A stretch of 64,000 bases of DNA from JAKVBH01 sp049800955 (GCF_049800955.1 NZ_JBNAGA010000001.1:1612001-1676000); one strand, 5' to 3'; positions 27,340-36,687 are shown, numbered from the stretch's first letter. Program-made: numbers and translations. The notes: generated by a model from the letters alone, not told the origin.

Positions 27340-28127
27340 CAGCCCGGCGTCAGGAAAGACCTGTCACTTTCCCCCATGATGAATTCGACAATCTCTTTGA
27401 CATAGGCGCTGTCGGTCTCATCGCCCAGGCGTTTGGCGCGCTCCTGAAAAGCGCCTTCGCCCTGCGCCAACATCTGAAAGGCCGCGCGCAATGCAGTGAT
27501 GTCAGAGCGTGCAACGCCCCGGCGCTTGAGGCCCACGAGGTTCAAGCCATCCAGCTTGCCGCGCGGCGCCTGCACCAAACCATGCGGGATCACATCATTC
27601 GTCACCATCGTGACCGCGCCGATGATCGCGCCTTTGCCCACGCGCACCCATTGATGCAGGACCGACAGGCCGCCCAGAATGACATCATCCTCGATCACGC
27701 AATGGCCCGCAGCACCTGCATTATTCACGAAGATGACCCGGTCCCCGATCTGGCAATCATGAGCCACATGGCACCCGGCCATGAAGAGGCCGTCATGGCC
27801 GACCCGGGTCAGACCGCCGCCACCTTCCGTGCCTGTGTTCATCGTGACATGTTCACGGATGCGATTGCGATCCCCCACGATCAGTCGGGTCACCTCGCCC
27901 TTGAATTTCAGATCCTGCGGGATGCCCCCGAGGACTGCGAAGGGATGGATCACACAATCCGCGCCAATGTCCGTTTCGCCCTGAAGGACCACATGGGACA
28001 TCAGCCGCGTGCCCGGCCCGATGCGGACACGGGGACCAATGTGGCAAAAGGGGCCAATCTGGCACCCTGCCCCGATCTCGGCCCCCTCCTCAACGACGGC
28101 GCTTGGATGAATGGCCGTTTCGCTCAT
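27339..28127 (-). CDS. lpxA: acyl-ACP--UDP-N-acetylglucosamine O-acyltransferase
   Basis: A 262-residue left-handed beta-helix acyltransferase, first enzyme of lipid A synthesis, moving a 3-hydroxyacyl chain from ACP to UDP-GlcNAc. Hexapeptide repeats run from the start (IHPSAVVEEGAEIGAGCQIG). Catalytic His is in FMAGCHVAHDC. The acyl-ruler region reads VGKGAIIGAVTMV, where the residue matching Gly173 of the E. coli enzyme appears to be Ala, which may alter chain length; this alignment is by eye. The GTG/ATG junctions with fabZ (four bases) and lpxI (one base) overlap. Confidence 0.96.
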   Translation of the reverse strand: MSETAIHPSAVVEEGAEIGAGCQIGPFCHIGPRVRIGPGTRLMSHVVLQGETDIGADCVIHPFAVLGGIPQDLKFKGEVTRLIVGDRNRIREHVTMNTGTEGGGGLTRVGHDGLFMAGCHVAHDCQIGDRVIFVNNAGAAGHCVIEDDVILGGLSVLHQWVRVGKGAIIGAVTMVTNDVIPHGLVQAPRGKLDGLNLVGLKRRGVARSDITALRAAFQMLAQGEGAFQERAKRLGDETDSAYVKEIVEFIMGESDRSFLTPG

Positions 28128-28585
28128 TCGGGCAGGTCCATCATGGCTGTGAACTCCGCTTCAGCCGCCAGCTCCCCTTCGACCGTGGCCTCTCCCTTGA
28201 GCTTCCAGACCTTTGCTCCGGGCTTGCCCCGCAGGGTCGTCAGGCGCATCTCCAGCACATCACCGGGAATGACCTTGCGGCGGAATTTGCATTTGTCGAT
28301 CGCCATGAAATAGATCAGCAGGTTCTTGTCAGCGAGATCCATCGCCACCCCCACCATGACAGCGGCCGTTTGCGCCATGGCTTCGATGATCGTGACACCG
28401 GGCATGATCGGTTGGCCGGGAAAGTGGCCCTGAAAATGCGGCTCGTTCATCGTTACGTTCTTGATGCCAAGCGCGGAGGTTGTGCCGTCAATCTCCTCGA
28501 CGCGGTCCACCAGGAGAAAGGGATACCGATGTGGCAGAATGCGCTGGATCATCTGGATATCGGCGCGGGCAAGATCTTGGGTCAT
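28124..28585 (-). CDS. fabZ: 3-hydroxyacyl-ACP dehydratase FabZ
   Basis: A 153-residue hot-dog-fold dehydratase of fatty acid synthesis. The catalytic His is in ILPHRYPFLLVDRVEEI and the catalytic Glu in MPGVTIIEAMAQTAAVM; NEPHFQGHFPGQPIMPG joins them. It competes with LpxA for 3-hydroxyacyl-ACP, which explains the constant pairing of the genes. No lpxD lies between ompH and fabZ here, unlike in enterobacteria. Confidence 0.97.
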   Translation of the reverse strand: MTQDLARADIQMIQRILPHRYPFLLVDRVEEIDGTTSALGIKNVTMNEPHFQGHFPGQPIMPGVTIIEAMAQTAAVMVGVAMDLADKNLLIYFMAIDKCKFRRKVIPGDVLEMRLTTLRGKPGAKVWKLKGEATVEGELAAEAEFTAMMDLPE

Positions 28586-28645
28586 GGTGGTCCTTTGATG
28601 TTTTCAACCTGCGTAGCAATCCAGCGGGCGCGGGGCAAGCCGCAC

Positions 28646-29320
28646 TCACTCGGCCTCAGGCGTCGCGTCCATTTCAGATGGGTCAGCCTCGCGGTCCTCG
28701 GGCGTATCGGCCTCCGGTGCAGCACCTGCGCCGATCACGCGGTTGACCTCGATCATGACGCGCTCCGTCACGTCCACAGCATCAACCCAGACAATCGTGT
28801 TGCGGCGGTCCAGTACGACAATCGCGCCCGTGTCGCGCATGATCTGGCCCAGGATCGGGGTCACGAGCTGGCGAAAGCGGCGTTCCTCGACTGCACGGTT
28901 CTGCCCGACCGCGCGCGCCTTGGCATCCTGCTCGGCCCGGATACGCTGCACTTTCTCATCAAACGCATCGGCAAGTGCGCGGAAGGCATCGGGCTCCATG
29001 TCATCTCGTTGCGAGGACAGGAGAAGCTCTTCCGCCGTGAGCTCCGCTTCAATCCGGTCGTTCTCGGCGATTAAGGCGCGGCCCTCGGCTTCAATCGCGC
29101 GCATCACGCGTTGGCCAAACCGGGAGCGGGTAAACAACGTCTCGTAGTCGAGAACGAGGATGGCAGAGCGCAGAGCAGGCGTGCCCTGCGGCAAGGGAGA
29201 AGGCACAGGCGGCGCAGTGTTTAGCGGGGTGTTGTCCGCATCTCCATCAGATTGCGCCCCGGCCATGGCTGCGCAAATAGACAACGCGCAGGCCAAGAGG
29301 CTTGCAACTGCGCGTGACAT
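28646..29320 (-). CDS. OmpH/Skp-family periplasmic chaperone
   Basis: A 224-residue exported protein: signal peptide SRAVASLLACALSICAAMAG, then a Pro/Thr-rich linker, then the Skp core beginning ILVLDYETLFTRSRFGQRVM and long coiled-coil helices rich in Glu, Arg and Ala (residues about 85-160), and a strand IVVLDRRNTIVWVDAVDVTE. An acidic tail of Asp/Glu/Pro follows. It should hold unfolded outer-membrane proteins for BamA, encoded two bases upstream. It is longer than E. coli Skp because of the linker and tail. Confidence 0.88.
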   Translation of the reverse strand: MSRAVASLLACALSICAAMAGAQSDGDADNTPLNTAPPVPSPLPQGTPALRSAILVLDYETLFTRSRFGQRVMRAIEAEGRALIAENDRIEAELTAEELLLSSQRDDMEPDAFRALADAFDEKVQRIRAEQDAKARAVGQNRAVEERRFRQLVTPILGQIMRDTGAIVVLDRRNTIVWVDAVDVTERVMIEVNRVIGAGAAPEADTPEDREADPSEMDATPEAE

Positions 29321-29322
29321 GC

Positions 29323-31683
29323 TCAGAACCGGGTCGAGATGGTAAACTCAAAGCCCCGTGTCTTGTCGTACTTCTCAGCCTGCAGGGCCTCTGTGAAGTT
29401 GAACCGAAGCGGGCCAATGGCCGTATCCCAGAAGATGGACGCCCCTACTACCGAACGCCATGAGCCCTCTTCGTAGAGAACACTCGTGCCAGCGGTTCCC
29501 ACATCCGTGGAGTCGAGGCTCCACAGGTTACCAACGTCGTAGAACAGACCGCCCGAGATACCGTATTCCTCTGGCAGCCCAAGGGGGAATTCCGCCTCAA
29601 AGCGGGCAACGGCAAAAGCATTGCCGCCGAGCGCGTCATTGACATCACCGCCGCGTTCCCGCGGGCCGATGCCGCCCGGCTCAAACCCGCGCATCTGCCG
29701 CGAGTTCAGGCGGAAGCGGTCGAGCGTGCGGGAGCCATCGCTGCCCGAGGTTGCCAGCATGCCGCCCTCAAGAGACGCCCGCAGCGTGACCTCCTCGTTG
29801 CGCACCTTGGTCTCGCCGGTCAGGTTCACAGTCGAGCGGACCGATTGGACATCCCCGCCAAGACCGGCGAACTCCTGACCGAAGGTGAAGCGCACGCCGG
29901 AATTCGGATCAAGGCCAACGCCAATTGTATTGTAGGTATAGGTGTAGCCCACGGAACTCGTCCACAGCTCACCGCGATCCACCTCGGCGCGGATTATCCC
30001 GCCCACGTCGGAGCCCGCATCGCGCATCTCGTCCAGCCGCGCGCCATAGCGGACCTGAAGCCGCCCAAACTCACTGACTGGGAAGGTCAGAGAGGGCACG
30101 AAGCTCGCGCGTGTTGTGTCAAACGAGGCGTCGTTCTGATTGTCCGTTTCGCGATAGGCCAGAGACAGGCCAAAGCGCAGATCGCGTCCAAGGAAGGCGG
30201 GCTCTGCGAAGCTGAACGAATAAGCCTGCGCACCCGACGTCGTCGAGATGCCGAAGTTGAGAAGCTGGCCGCGTCCAAGGAAGTTGCGCTCCGAGAAGGA
30301 GATATTGGCGCCAAATCCATCGTCAGACGAGAACGTCCCGCCAAAACCAATCTGGCCCGTGGGCTGCTCTTCAACATCCACATCAATGACCACCTGATCC
30401 GGGCTTGAGCCTTCGCGGGCATTCACGTCCGCATTGGAGAAGAAGCCCAAGGCGCGGATGCGTTCTGCGCTTTCGCGGATTTCGCGGGGATTGAACGGAT
30501 CCCCTTCCGCCACCCGGAACTGACGCCGCACCACGCGGTCCAGCGTGGTGGTATTGCCTTCAATATCGATGCGCTCGATGAAAATGCGCGGACCACGGAC
30601 AATGTTGAACTCCACATCCAGTGTGAGGTCCCGGTCATTGCGGGTGATGCGCGGCTCGACGCGCACGAAGTTCAAGCCCTTGCGGTTGGCCAGACGCTCC
30701 ATGCGCGCAATCGAATTTTCGACGATGGAGGGCGAATAGATCACGCCCGGGCGCACTCTGAGGATGTCGGCAAACTCATCAGGATCCACATCCGGCAGAT
30801 CGGAGTTCACGGCGATTTCGCCGAAGGAGAACTGCTGGCCTTCCTGAACATTGAACACAACGAAGTATCCGTCGCGCTCTTCGGCAAGCTCTGCGTTTAC
30901 ACCTGTGACGCGAAAATCGACATAGCCGCGGGATTGATAGAAATCGGTCAGTACCTGCTGATCAAAGGCCAGACGGTCCTGGATGAAGGTATCAGACCGG
31001 ATAAGCGCGCGCAGAAGGCCCGCTTGCTTGGTTCCCAGAACCCGGCGCAGGCGGCGGTCGGAATAGGCGGAGTTGCCGACAATATTGATGCGCTCAATCT
31101 CAGCTACGCCGCCTTCGAGGATTTCAAATACGAGATCGACGCGATTATCCGTGCGACGGATGATGCGCGGCGTCACACGCGCGGCCAGACGGCCGGATTC
31201 CGCATAGGCTTGCGAAATCGTCTGCGCATCGCTTTCGGCTGTCGAGGCGGAAAAGACGCGGCGGGATTGCGACTGGATCACCGGCAGCAGATCTTCGTCT
31301 TTGATGCGACGATTGCCCTCGAAAGCGATCCGGTTGATTGTGGGGAACTCAACCACGCGGATCACGAGAGTGCTGCCTTGTGGCACCAGATCGACCGATT
31401 CAAACAGGCCAGAGCCAAGAATGCGCTGATAGGCATCATTCAGATCGCCCGCAGACACCCGCTCGCCGCGCGCAATGCCCGCGTAGGTCAGAATGGTGGC
31501 TGGTTCGATACGCTGCGCCCCTTCGATTTCAACGGAGTTGAACGCGAAATTCTGCGCAAATGCCGGCGCGGGCAGCTGCGTTACCATCAATGCTGCGGCG
31601 GCAGCACTTGCGAGAGCTGTGTTTCGCAAAAAACCACGCGTTCTCGCGGCCTTGGTAGCGCCTGTTGTCTTTGTCATACTCAT
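29323..31683 (-). CDS. bamA: outer-membrane protein assembly factor BamA
   Basis: A 786-residue Omp85 protein, the core of the machine that inserts beta-barrels. After a signal peptide ending near PAFAQ come five POTRA domains (first FNSVEIEGAQRIEPATILTY, later IERINIVGNSAYSDRRLRR and FIERIDIEGNTTTLDRVVRR), then a 16-strand barrel from about residue 430, ending in the C-terminal Phe signature (FEFTISTRF). RGFEPGGIGPRERGG holds the conserved RGF lid motif. The ATG at 31683 is preferred over a GTG at 31713, but 31677 is also possible. It sits between a 44-residue membrane protein gene and ompH. Confidence 0.97.
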   Translation of the reverse strand: MSMTKTTGATKAARTRGFLRNTALASAAAAALMVTQLPAPAFAQNFAFNSVEIEGAQRIEPATILTYAGIARGERVSAGDLNDAYQRILGSGLFESVDLVPQGSTLVIRVVEFPTINRIAFEGNRRIKDEDLLPVIQSQSRRVFSASTAESDAQTISQAYAESGRLAARVTPRIIRRTDNRVDLVFEILEGGVAEIERINIVGNSAYSDRRLRRVLGTKQAGLLRALIRSDTFIQDRLAFDQQVLTDFYQSRGYVDFRVTGVNAELAEERDGYFVVFNVQEGQQFSFGEIAVNSDLPDVDPDEFADILRVRPGVIYSPSIVENSIARMERLANRKGLNFVRVEPRITRNDRDLTLDVEFNIVRGPRIFIERIDIEGNTTTLDRVVRRQFRVAEGDPFNPREIRESAERIRALGFFSNADVNAREGSSPDQVVIDVDVEEQPTGQIGFGGTFSSDDGFGANISFSERNFLGRGQLLNFGISTTSGAQAYSFSFAEPAFLGRDLRFGLSLAYRETDNQNDASFDTTRASFVPSLTFPVSEFGRLQVRYGARLDEMRDAGSDVGGIIRAEVDRGELWTSSVGYTYTYNTIGVGLDPNSGVRFTFGQEFAGLGGDVQSVRSTVNLTGETKVRNEEVTLRASLEGGMLATSGSDGSRTLDRFRLNSRQMRGFEPGGIGPRERGGDVNDALGGNAFAVARFEAEFPLGLPEEYGISGGLFYDVGNLWSLDSTDVGTAGTSVLYEEGSWRSVVGASIFWDTAIGPLRFNFTEALQAEKYDKTRGFEFTISTRF

Positions 31684-31809
31684 CAGCCCGATCCGTAACA
31701 GATTCCCCTGCACATCACTTACGGGGGATGGCCGGGCTTGTCAAAAACGAAGCGGGAATTTTTGCGCAGTAAAACCGCATGTGTGGGCGCAATCACCCAC
31801 TACATGTTG

Positions 31810-31944
31810 CTAGGAAATCAGCAATTGCCCCAGATATGTGCCGAGCAACAAGGCACCTCCAAGCGCTGCGCACATCAAGATACGATCGGCATTCAGATGC
31901 GCCAAAAGACGCAGGCCACGGGCACTGTAGGTCAAGGTTTGCAT
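31810..31944 (-). CDS. 44-residue single-span membrane protein between rseP and bamA
   Basis: On the minus strand an ATG at 31944 opens a 44-codon frame closed by TAG at 31810-31812. GAGGAG lies seven bases before the ATG, one of the best ribosome-binding sites in the window. The N-terminus MQTLTYSARGLRLLAHLNAD is mildly basic and amphipathic; it is followed by a single hydrophobic segment (ILMCAALGGALLLGTYLGQL) of about 20 residues. The gene lies within the rseP-bamA spacing of the envelope operon, same strand. Function is unknown; an inner-membrane accessory to protease or outer-membrane biogenesis is pure inference. Confidence 0.65.
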   Translation of the reverse strand: MQTLTYSARGLRLLAHLNADRILMCAALGGALLLGTYLGQLLIS

Positions 31945-32038
31945 CGACTCGCTCCTCTGGAACACGGGTTACACGCGCATCCTAAAAGGAGATTCAGGCA
32001 AAACTTGGGCAGGGCCCGTGTTTGCCCCCGCCGCAATC

Positions 32039-33385
32039 CTAGGGGCAGAAAATATCGTTGTAGAGCGCGAAGACCATCAAGGAGAGTACCAGCGTCAAAC
32101 CCGCTATCATCAGGCCACGCATGAAATTCTCCGGCGGCGGGCGGCGGAAAACCGCTTCATAAGCATGAAAGACGAGATGGCCCCCATCAAGAACCGGGAT
32201 CGGGAACAGGTTCAAAAACCCTACAGCCGTCGACAACACGGCGACAAACCAGATGAAGGAGGTCGCCCCCTGGCTCGCCATCTGGCCCGAAGTCTGGGCG
32301 ATGCCGATGGGGCCCGAGAGGTTACACGAGGAAATCGCGCCTGTGATCATGTGATACAAGCCCGAGATGGAGCCATCCATGATCCGCCAGACCTGCCCTG
32401 CCCCTTGGGCAAATGCGTTCACAAATCCTGGCGATTCTGTCGCAGGCTCAAAGAAGAGACCGCCAATAATGCCAATCCGCCACTGCGTCTGAAAACTGCC
32501 GTCCGCCGTTGGCTCATCCACCCGGCGCGGTGTCATCGTGAGATCGAGCGTTTCGCCATCGCGCCAGACCGTCAGCGCCAGCGCGCGTCCGTCAGAACCT
32601 TCAACGATATCCTTCAGTTCGGAAAACGCCGCAATCGGCGTGCCATCAATGGCCGTGATGACATCACCCACCTCAAGCCCTGCTGCGAAAGCCGCTGATT
32701 GCGGGACCAGCTGCGTAATCATCGGAGGATAAGGGAACGGCGCCAGCACTTCGCGTGCGCTGCCGTCGCGAATGACGTTGTAAGGCAGTGGCGTCTGAAC
32801 AGGCAGCTCTTCGAGGAACGCATTAAACGCCTCCCCGTCGGAATAGGCCGGGATGTCGATCCCGCCAATCGCCGTGATCTCATCGCCAATGCTCAGCTCC
32901 AGCGCGCCGGGCATGGGAGACAAGTCACCCACCGAGAGCGGGTCCGTGGCAACGCCCCGGTTCATGAAGATCAGACCGAAAATCAGGATCGACAGGATGA
33001 AATTGAAAATGGGCCCCGCCGCAACCGTGGCCGCGCGCGCCCAAAGCGGCGCGCCGTGCATTGTGTGGCGCAAGTCTTCCGGGCTCATCTCGGCCAAAGC
33101 AGCTTCATCGGCCCCCGCAGAGGCGGCATTGGCGTCGCCTGCGAATTTCACGTAGCCGCCAAAGGGCAAAGCCGCGATTTGCCATTGCGTCCCGTGCTTG
33201 TCGACACGCGACCAGATGACGGGCCCAAACCCAACGGAAAAGACATCCGCTTTGATCCCGGACCACCGACCCACGATGTAATGGCCATATTCATGCACCG
33301 CGACGATGATCGACAGCGCCAGAACAAAAAAAAGCAATGTATAGGCGAGCCCGCCCGTTGAGGCGACGAGGTTTCCGATATCCAA
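32039..33385 (-). CDS. rseP: RIP metalloprotease RseP (site-2 protease)
   Basis: A 448-residue intramembrane zinc protease that cuts anti-sigma factors and leftover signal peptides. The zinc motif HEYGH lies in the first helix (IVAVHEYGHYIVGRW), the third ligand in NLFPIPVLDGGH near the C-terminus. Between them are two PDZ-like regions (LSIGDEITAIGGIDI and GLEVGDVITAIDGTPI). Four membrane helices are visible, with MRGLMIAGLTLVLSLMVFAL last. It is a standard neighbour of dxr and bamA. No RseA-like substrate is encoded in the window. Confidence 0.96.
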   Translation of the reverse strand: MDIGNLVASTGGLAYTLLFFVLALSIIVAVHEYGHYIVGRWSGIKADVFSVGFGPVIWSRVDKHGTQWQIAALPFGGYVKFAGDANAASAGADEAALAEMSPEDLRHTMHGAPLWARAATVAAGPIFNFILSILIFGLIFMNRGVATDPLSVGDLSPMPGALELSIGDEITAIGGIDIPAYSDGEAFNAFLEELPVQTPLPYNVIRDGSAREVLAPFPYPPMITQLVPQSAAFAAGLEVGDVITAIDGTPIAAFSELKDIVEGSDGRALALTVWRDGETLDLTMTPRRVDEPTADGSFQTQWRIGIIGGLFFEPATESPGFVNAFAQGAGQVWRIMDGSISGLYHMITGAISSCNLSGPIGIAQTSGQMASQGATSFIWFVAVLSTAVGFLNLFPIPVLDGGHLVFHAYEAVFRRPPPENFMRGLMIAGLTLVLSLMVFALYNDIFCP

Positions 33386-33391
33386 AGCCTG

Positions 33392-34570
33392 TTATCCCTG
33401 CTGCTGCTTGCGATCCATGGCGTGCACCGCCTCTTGTCTGGCGAGATGGTCCAGTGCCAGCACGTTATCAAGGGTCATTGCGGCATCAATTTGTCCGGCT
33501 TTTGAACTCAAGCGGTCCAAAACCTCTTCAACAATCGCAGCCATGTCGAGAAATCCGATGCGCCGCGCGATGAAGCCGTCAAGGGCCGTTTCCTTCGCGG
33601 CATTGAAGGCGCACCCGGCAAGCCCGCCCGCCTGCATGACCTCGCGCGCCAGCCGTAGCGCGGGATGGCGCGCCTCATCGGGGGGCCGGAAAGACAAGGT
33701 CGCGATCTGCGCCAGATCCAGCCGATCCACCGGCAAATGCCGCCGCTCCGGATAATGCAGCGCAAAGCCAATGGCATGGCGCATATCTGGTGGGCCCACA
33801 TGCGCCATCAAGGCCCCATCCCGGAACCCTACCAGAGCGTGGATCAGGCTTTCGGGGTGTATGATGGCTTCGATCTGGTCAGGCGTGACATCAAAGAACT
33901 CATGCGTTTCAATGAGTTCCAGCGCCTTGTTGAAGAGGGATGCGGAATCGATTGTGATCCGTTGGCCCATGTCCCAATTGGGATGGGTCGCCGCTTCTTC
34001 CGGCGTTGCGCGCGCCAGCGCCTCCATCGGCCAATCGCGGAATGCGCCGCCCGAGGCGGTGATGACAATACGCTCCACTTCCGCGATATTCTCGCCCAGA
34101 AGTGCCTGGAAAACCGCGGAATGCTCGCTGTCCACCGGCAGAATGTCTGCCCCATGGCGCGCGGCGGTGTCCTTCATCAACGCACCGGCACAGACCATGC
34201 TTTCCTTGTTGGCCAAAGCAAGCTGCGTCCCCTGCTCCAGCGCAATCAGGCCGGGCTCCAACCCTGCAGACCCCACGATGGAGGACATGATCCAATCTGC
34301 CGGACGCGCGGCCGCCTCGCAAAGGGCCGTCGGCCCTGCCGCAACCGCAATGTCATGCCCGGCCAAGGCGTCGCGCAGCTCTGACAAACGATTTTCATCG
34401 GCTGTCACGGCAATCTCGGCGCCAAGCGCGATCGCATCCTTGGCCAGTTGGGCGATGTTCTGCCCACCCGTCACAGCCACGACCTTGTAGTCATTCGGCG
34501 CGCGCGCGATCAGATCGATGGTGTTCTGCCCAATCGATCCGGTGGCGCCAAATATCGTGACACGCCTCAT
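33392..34570 (-). CDS. dxr: 1-deoxy-D-xylulose 5-phosphate reductoisomerase
   Basis: A 392-residue NADPH-dependent enzyme making 2-C-methyl-D-erythritol 4-phosphate, the first committed step of the MEP isoprenoid pathway. The nucleotide-binding motif is IFGATGSIGQNTIDLI at the N-terminus; metal and substrate residues are in LPVDSEHSAVFQAL, and the loop ITASGGAFRDWP plus MGQRITIDSASLFNKALELIE are family marks. It supplies precursors for UppS downstream. Its ATG region overlaps the cdsA stop by four bases. Confidence 0.97.
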   Translation of the reverse strand: MRRVTIFGATGSIGQNTIDLIARAPNDYKVVAVTGGQNIAQLAKDAIALGAEIAVTADENRLSELRDALAGHDIAVAAGPTALCEAAARPADWIMSSIVGSAGLEPGLIALEQGTQLALANKESMVCAGALMKDTAARHGADILPVDSEHSAVFQALLGENIAEVERIVITASGGAFRDWPMEALARATPEEAATHPNWDMGQRITIDSASLFNKALELIETHEFFDVTPDQIEAIIHPESLIHALVGFRDGALMAHVGPPDMRHAIGFALHYPERRHLPVDRLDLAQIATLSFRPPDEARHPALRLAREVMQAGGLAGCAFNAAKETALDGFIARRIGFLDMAAIVEEVLDRLSSKAGQIDAAMTLDNVLALDHLARQEAVHAMDRKQQQG

Positions 34571-35358
34571 GCGGTCACCGGAGGAAAATCAACCAAGGCT
34601 TCCACAATCAGCAACATGAGCGATGCGCCCAGCATACCGTCGAACCGATCCAACACGCCGCCATGGCCGGGGATCAGCGCAGAGCTGTCTTTCACGCCGG
34701 CCTGCCTCTTCATGGCTGATTCAGCGATATCGCCCAACTGGGAGGCCATGGAGAGGGCAATTGAAATTCCGATGACATTCACGCCGCCGCCCATATACGT
34801 CGCGTAGTAGAGGCCGACTGCGGCGGCCCCAACCCATCCTGCGACCGTTCCGGACCATGTCTTCTTAGGGCTGACTGCTGGCCAGAACTTAGGGCCGCCA
34901 ATCAAGCGCCCGGCGAAGTAGCCCGCGACGTCTGTGACGACGACGACGAGGACAAGCCAGACCATCCAGCCCACCCCGAAGTCATCCCGCAGAGCAATCA
35001 TGCCGAGGCCCGCCAGCAATGTGGCCGTCGCATAGGTCGTAAAACGCGTGCGCCGCTTGGTCATTTGCCCGATCCCCACAAAGGCCGGCGCCAGGATCAA
35101 AGGCAGCGCAACGCCCAAGGGAAGGTAGCTGGCAATCAAAAGGGCCACCGCCGAGGCTATACCGAGGCGCATGGCCAACCGAGGCTGGCCCGGTTGCAGC
35201 ATGCGCACGAGCTCCCAGATCATCGCGCCGCATACGGCGGAGATCAGCACGTGAAAGACATGGCCGCCGATCCATATGCCCAAAATCCCGACCGCAACCA
35301 TGATACCGCCCGAGCCCATGCGCGTGGCCAGATCATTCCATTTGCTGTCGGTCGTCAT
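34567..35358 (-). CDS. cdsA: phosphatidate cytidylyltransferase
   Basis: A 263-residue inner-membrane enzyme making CDP-diacylglycerol, the branch point for phospholipids. At least six hydrophobic helices are visible. The C-terminal signature is intact: SAMKRQAGVKDSSALIPGHG followed by GVLDRFDG, holding the catalytic aspartates. PKKTWSGTVAGWVGAA is the other family mark. Start and stop overlap or abut dxr and uppS, so expression is coupled. Confidence 0.95.
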   Translation of the reverse strand: MTTDSKWNDLATRMGSGGIMVAVGILGIWIGGHVFHVLISAVCGAMIWELVRMLQPGQPRLAMRLGIASAVALLIASYLPLGVALPLILAPAFVGIGQMTKRRTRFTTYATATLLAGLGMIALRDDFGVGWMVWLVLVVVVTDVAGYFAGRLIGGPKFWPAVSPKKTWSGTVAGWVGAAAVGLYYATYMGGGVNVIGISIALSMASQLGDIAESAMKRQAGVKDSSALIPGHGGVLDRFDGMLGASLMLLIVEALVDFPPVTA

Positions 35359-35362
35359 AGGA

Positions 35363-36124
35363 TCAGGCCTTCACACCGCCGAAGCGACGATCACGGGCGC
35401 CGTAGTTCTTCACCAACTCGGCAAAGACATCCCGGGTGAAGTCCGGCCACAGCGTGTCGATAAACTCATATTCCGCATAAGCCGATTGCCAGAGCAGAAA
35501 ATTCGAAACGCGCGCTTCCCCGGAGGTCCGGATGACGAGGTCCGGATCGGGCAAAACATGTGTATCCAAATACTTTGGCAGCGTTTCTTCATCCACGGAA
35601 TCGGGATCAAGTTTACCATCAGCCACGTCGCGCGCCAGACGCTTCGTCGCGCGGGCCACTTCGTCGCGCCCGCCGTAATTCAACGCAATCGTCAGGTTCG
35701 TCCCGGTGCAATCTGCCGTGAAGGCCTCGGCCTCATCCATCAGATCGCGCAGTTTCTTGTCGAGGCGCGGACGGTCGCCGATAAACCGCACCTGAACGTT
35801 TTCCGCCCGGAATGCCTCCATCTCCCTGCGGATGTACCGCCGAAAGAGCGACATGAGCCCCGCGACCTCGGTCTGCGTGCGCTTCCAGTTTTCAGTCGAA
35901 AAGGCGAAGATCGTCACATATTCAACGCCCAACTCCGGACAAGCTTCGACAACCTCGCGGACACGGCGCGCGCCCGCCTGGTGACCAAAAAGCCGGGGAC
36001 GTTTGCGCATCTGCGCCCAGCGACCATTTCCGTCCATGATAATGGCCACGTGCCGCGGGCCTGACCCGTCTTTGCCCTTGGGTTTGGTGCCTGTGGCCTT
36101 GGCGGCGGCCCTGCGAACTGACAT
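35363..36124 (-). CDS. uppS: undecaprenyl diphosphate synthase
   Basis: A 253-residue cis-prenyltransferase that extends farnesyl diphosphate to the C55 lipid carrier for peptidoglycan and O-antigen. The metal-binding Asp lies in HVAIIMDGNGRWAQMRKRPR; other family segments are YVTIFAFSTENWKR, LTIALNYGGRDEVARA and DLVIRTSGEARVSNFLLWQS. An N-terminal extension rich in Lys, Ala and Gly precedes the core. The ATG shares one base with the frr stop (TGATG). Confidence 0.96.
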   Translation of the reverse strand: MSVRRAAAKATGTKPKGKDGSGPRHVAIIMDGNGRWAQMRKRPRLFGHQAGARRVREVVEACPELGVEYVTIFAFSTENWKRTQTEVAGLMSLFRRYIRREMEAFRAENVQVRFIGDRPRLDKKLRDLMDEAEAFTADCTGTNLTIALNYGGRDEVARATKRLARDVADGKLDPDSVDEETLPKYLDTHVLPDPDLVIRTSGEARVSNFLLWQSAYAEYEFIDTLWPDFTRDVFAELVKNYGARDRRFGGVKA

Positions 36125-36687
36125 CAGACCTGCATGATCTCTTCTTGCTTCGTATTCAGCATGTCATCGACATTCTTGATGTAGGTGTCTGTCAGATCCT
36201 GCACTTCGCTTTCCCAGAACTTCTGATCATCCTCACCCAGACCGTCACTTTTGGCCTTCTTGATCTGATCCATCCCATCACGGCGCAGATTTCGGACGGC
36301 GACGCGCGCGTTCTCGGCATATTGCGCAGCCACCTTGGTCAGCTCACGCCGCCGTTCTTCGTTGAGTTCCGGAATGGGCAGCATGATGATCGTGCCGTTA
36401 AGTTGAGGATTGATCCCCAAGCCACTCTCACGAATAGCTTTTTCGACTTTGCCAACGAGCCCTTTGTCCCAGACATTGATGGTAACCATCCGCGGTTCCG
36501 GGACGTTGACCGTGCCAACCTGATTGATCGGCGTCGGCGCGCCATACGCATCGACCATGACAGGCTCCAGCATCGCAGCCGAGGCCCGACCCGTGCGCAG
36601 GGAGGCAAACTCGGTCCGCAAGTTCGCCAAAGCGCCGTCCATGCGCCGCGTCAGGTCATCCGTATCAAGCTCAAAGTCATCCGACAT
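36124..36687 (-). CDS. frr: ribosome recycling factor
   Basis: A 187-residue factor that splits post-termination ribosomes with EF-G. The three-helix bundle and small beta domain are evident: LANLRTEFASLRTGRASAAM, PINQVGTVNVPEPRMVTINV, and the long C-terminal helices LTKVAAQYAENARVAVRNLR and onward. The start at 36687 (MSDDFELDTDDL) is chosen because AGGTTGGCATG-like spacing and family length fit; an upstream methionine at 36780 would add 31 poorly matching residues. It follows pyrH by 110 bases. Confidence 0.96.
   Translation of the reverse strand: MSDDFELDTDDLTRRMDGALANLRTEFASLRTGRASAAMLEPVMVDAYGAPTPINQVGTVNVPEPRMVTINVWDKGLVGKVEKAIRESGLGINPQLNGTIIMLPIPELNEERRRELTKVAAQYAENARVAVRNLRRDGMDQIKKAKSDGLGEDDQKFWESEVQDLTDTYIKNVDDMLNTKQEEIMQV

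Noticed and set aside
27258..28313. Plus-strand frame of 351 codons
   Set aside because: It is antisense to lpxI, lpxA and fabZ, all of which have full family motifs.
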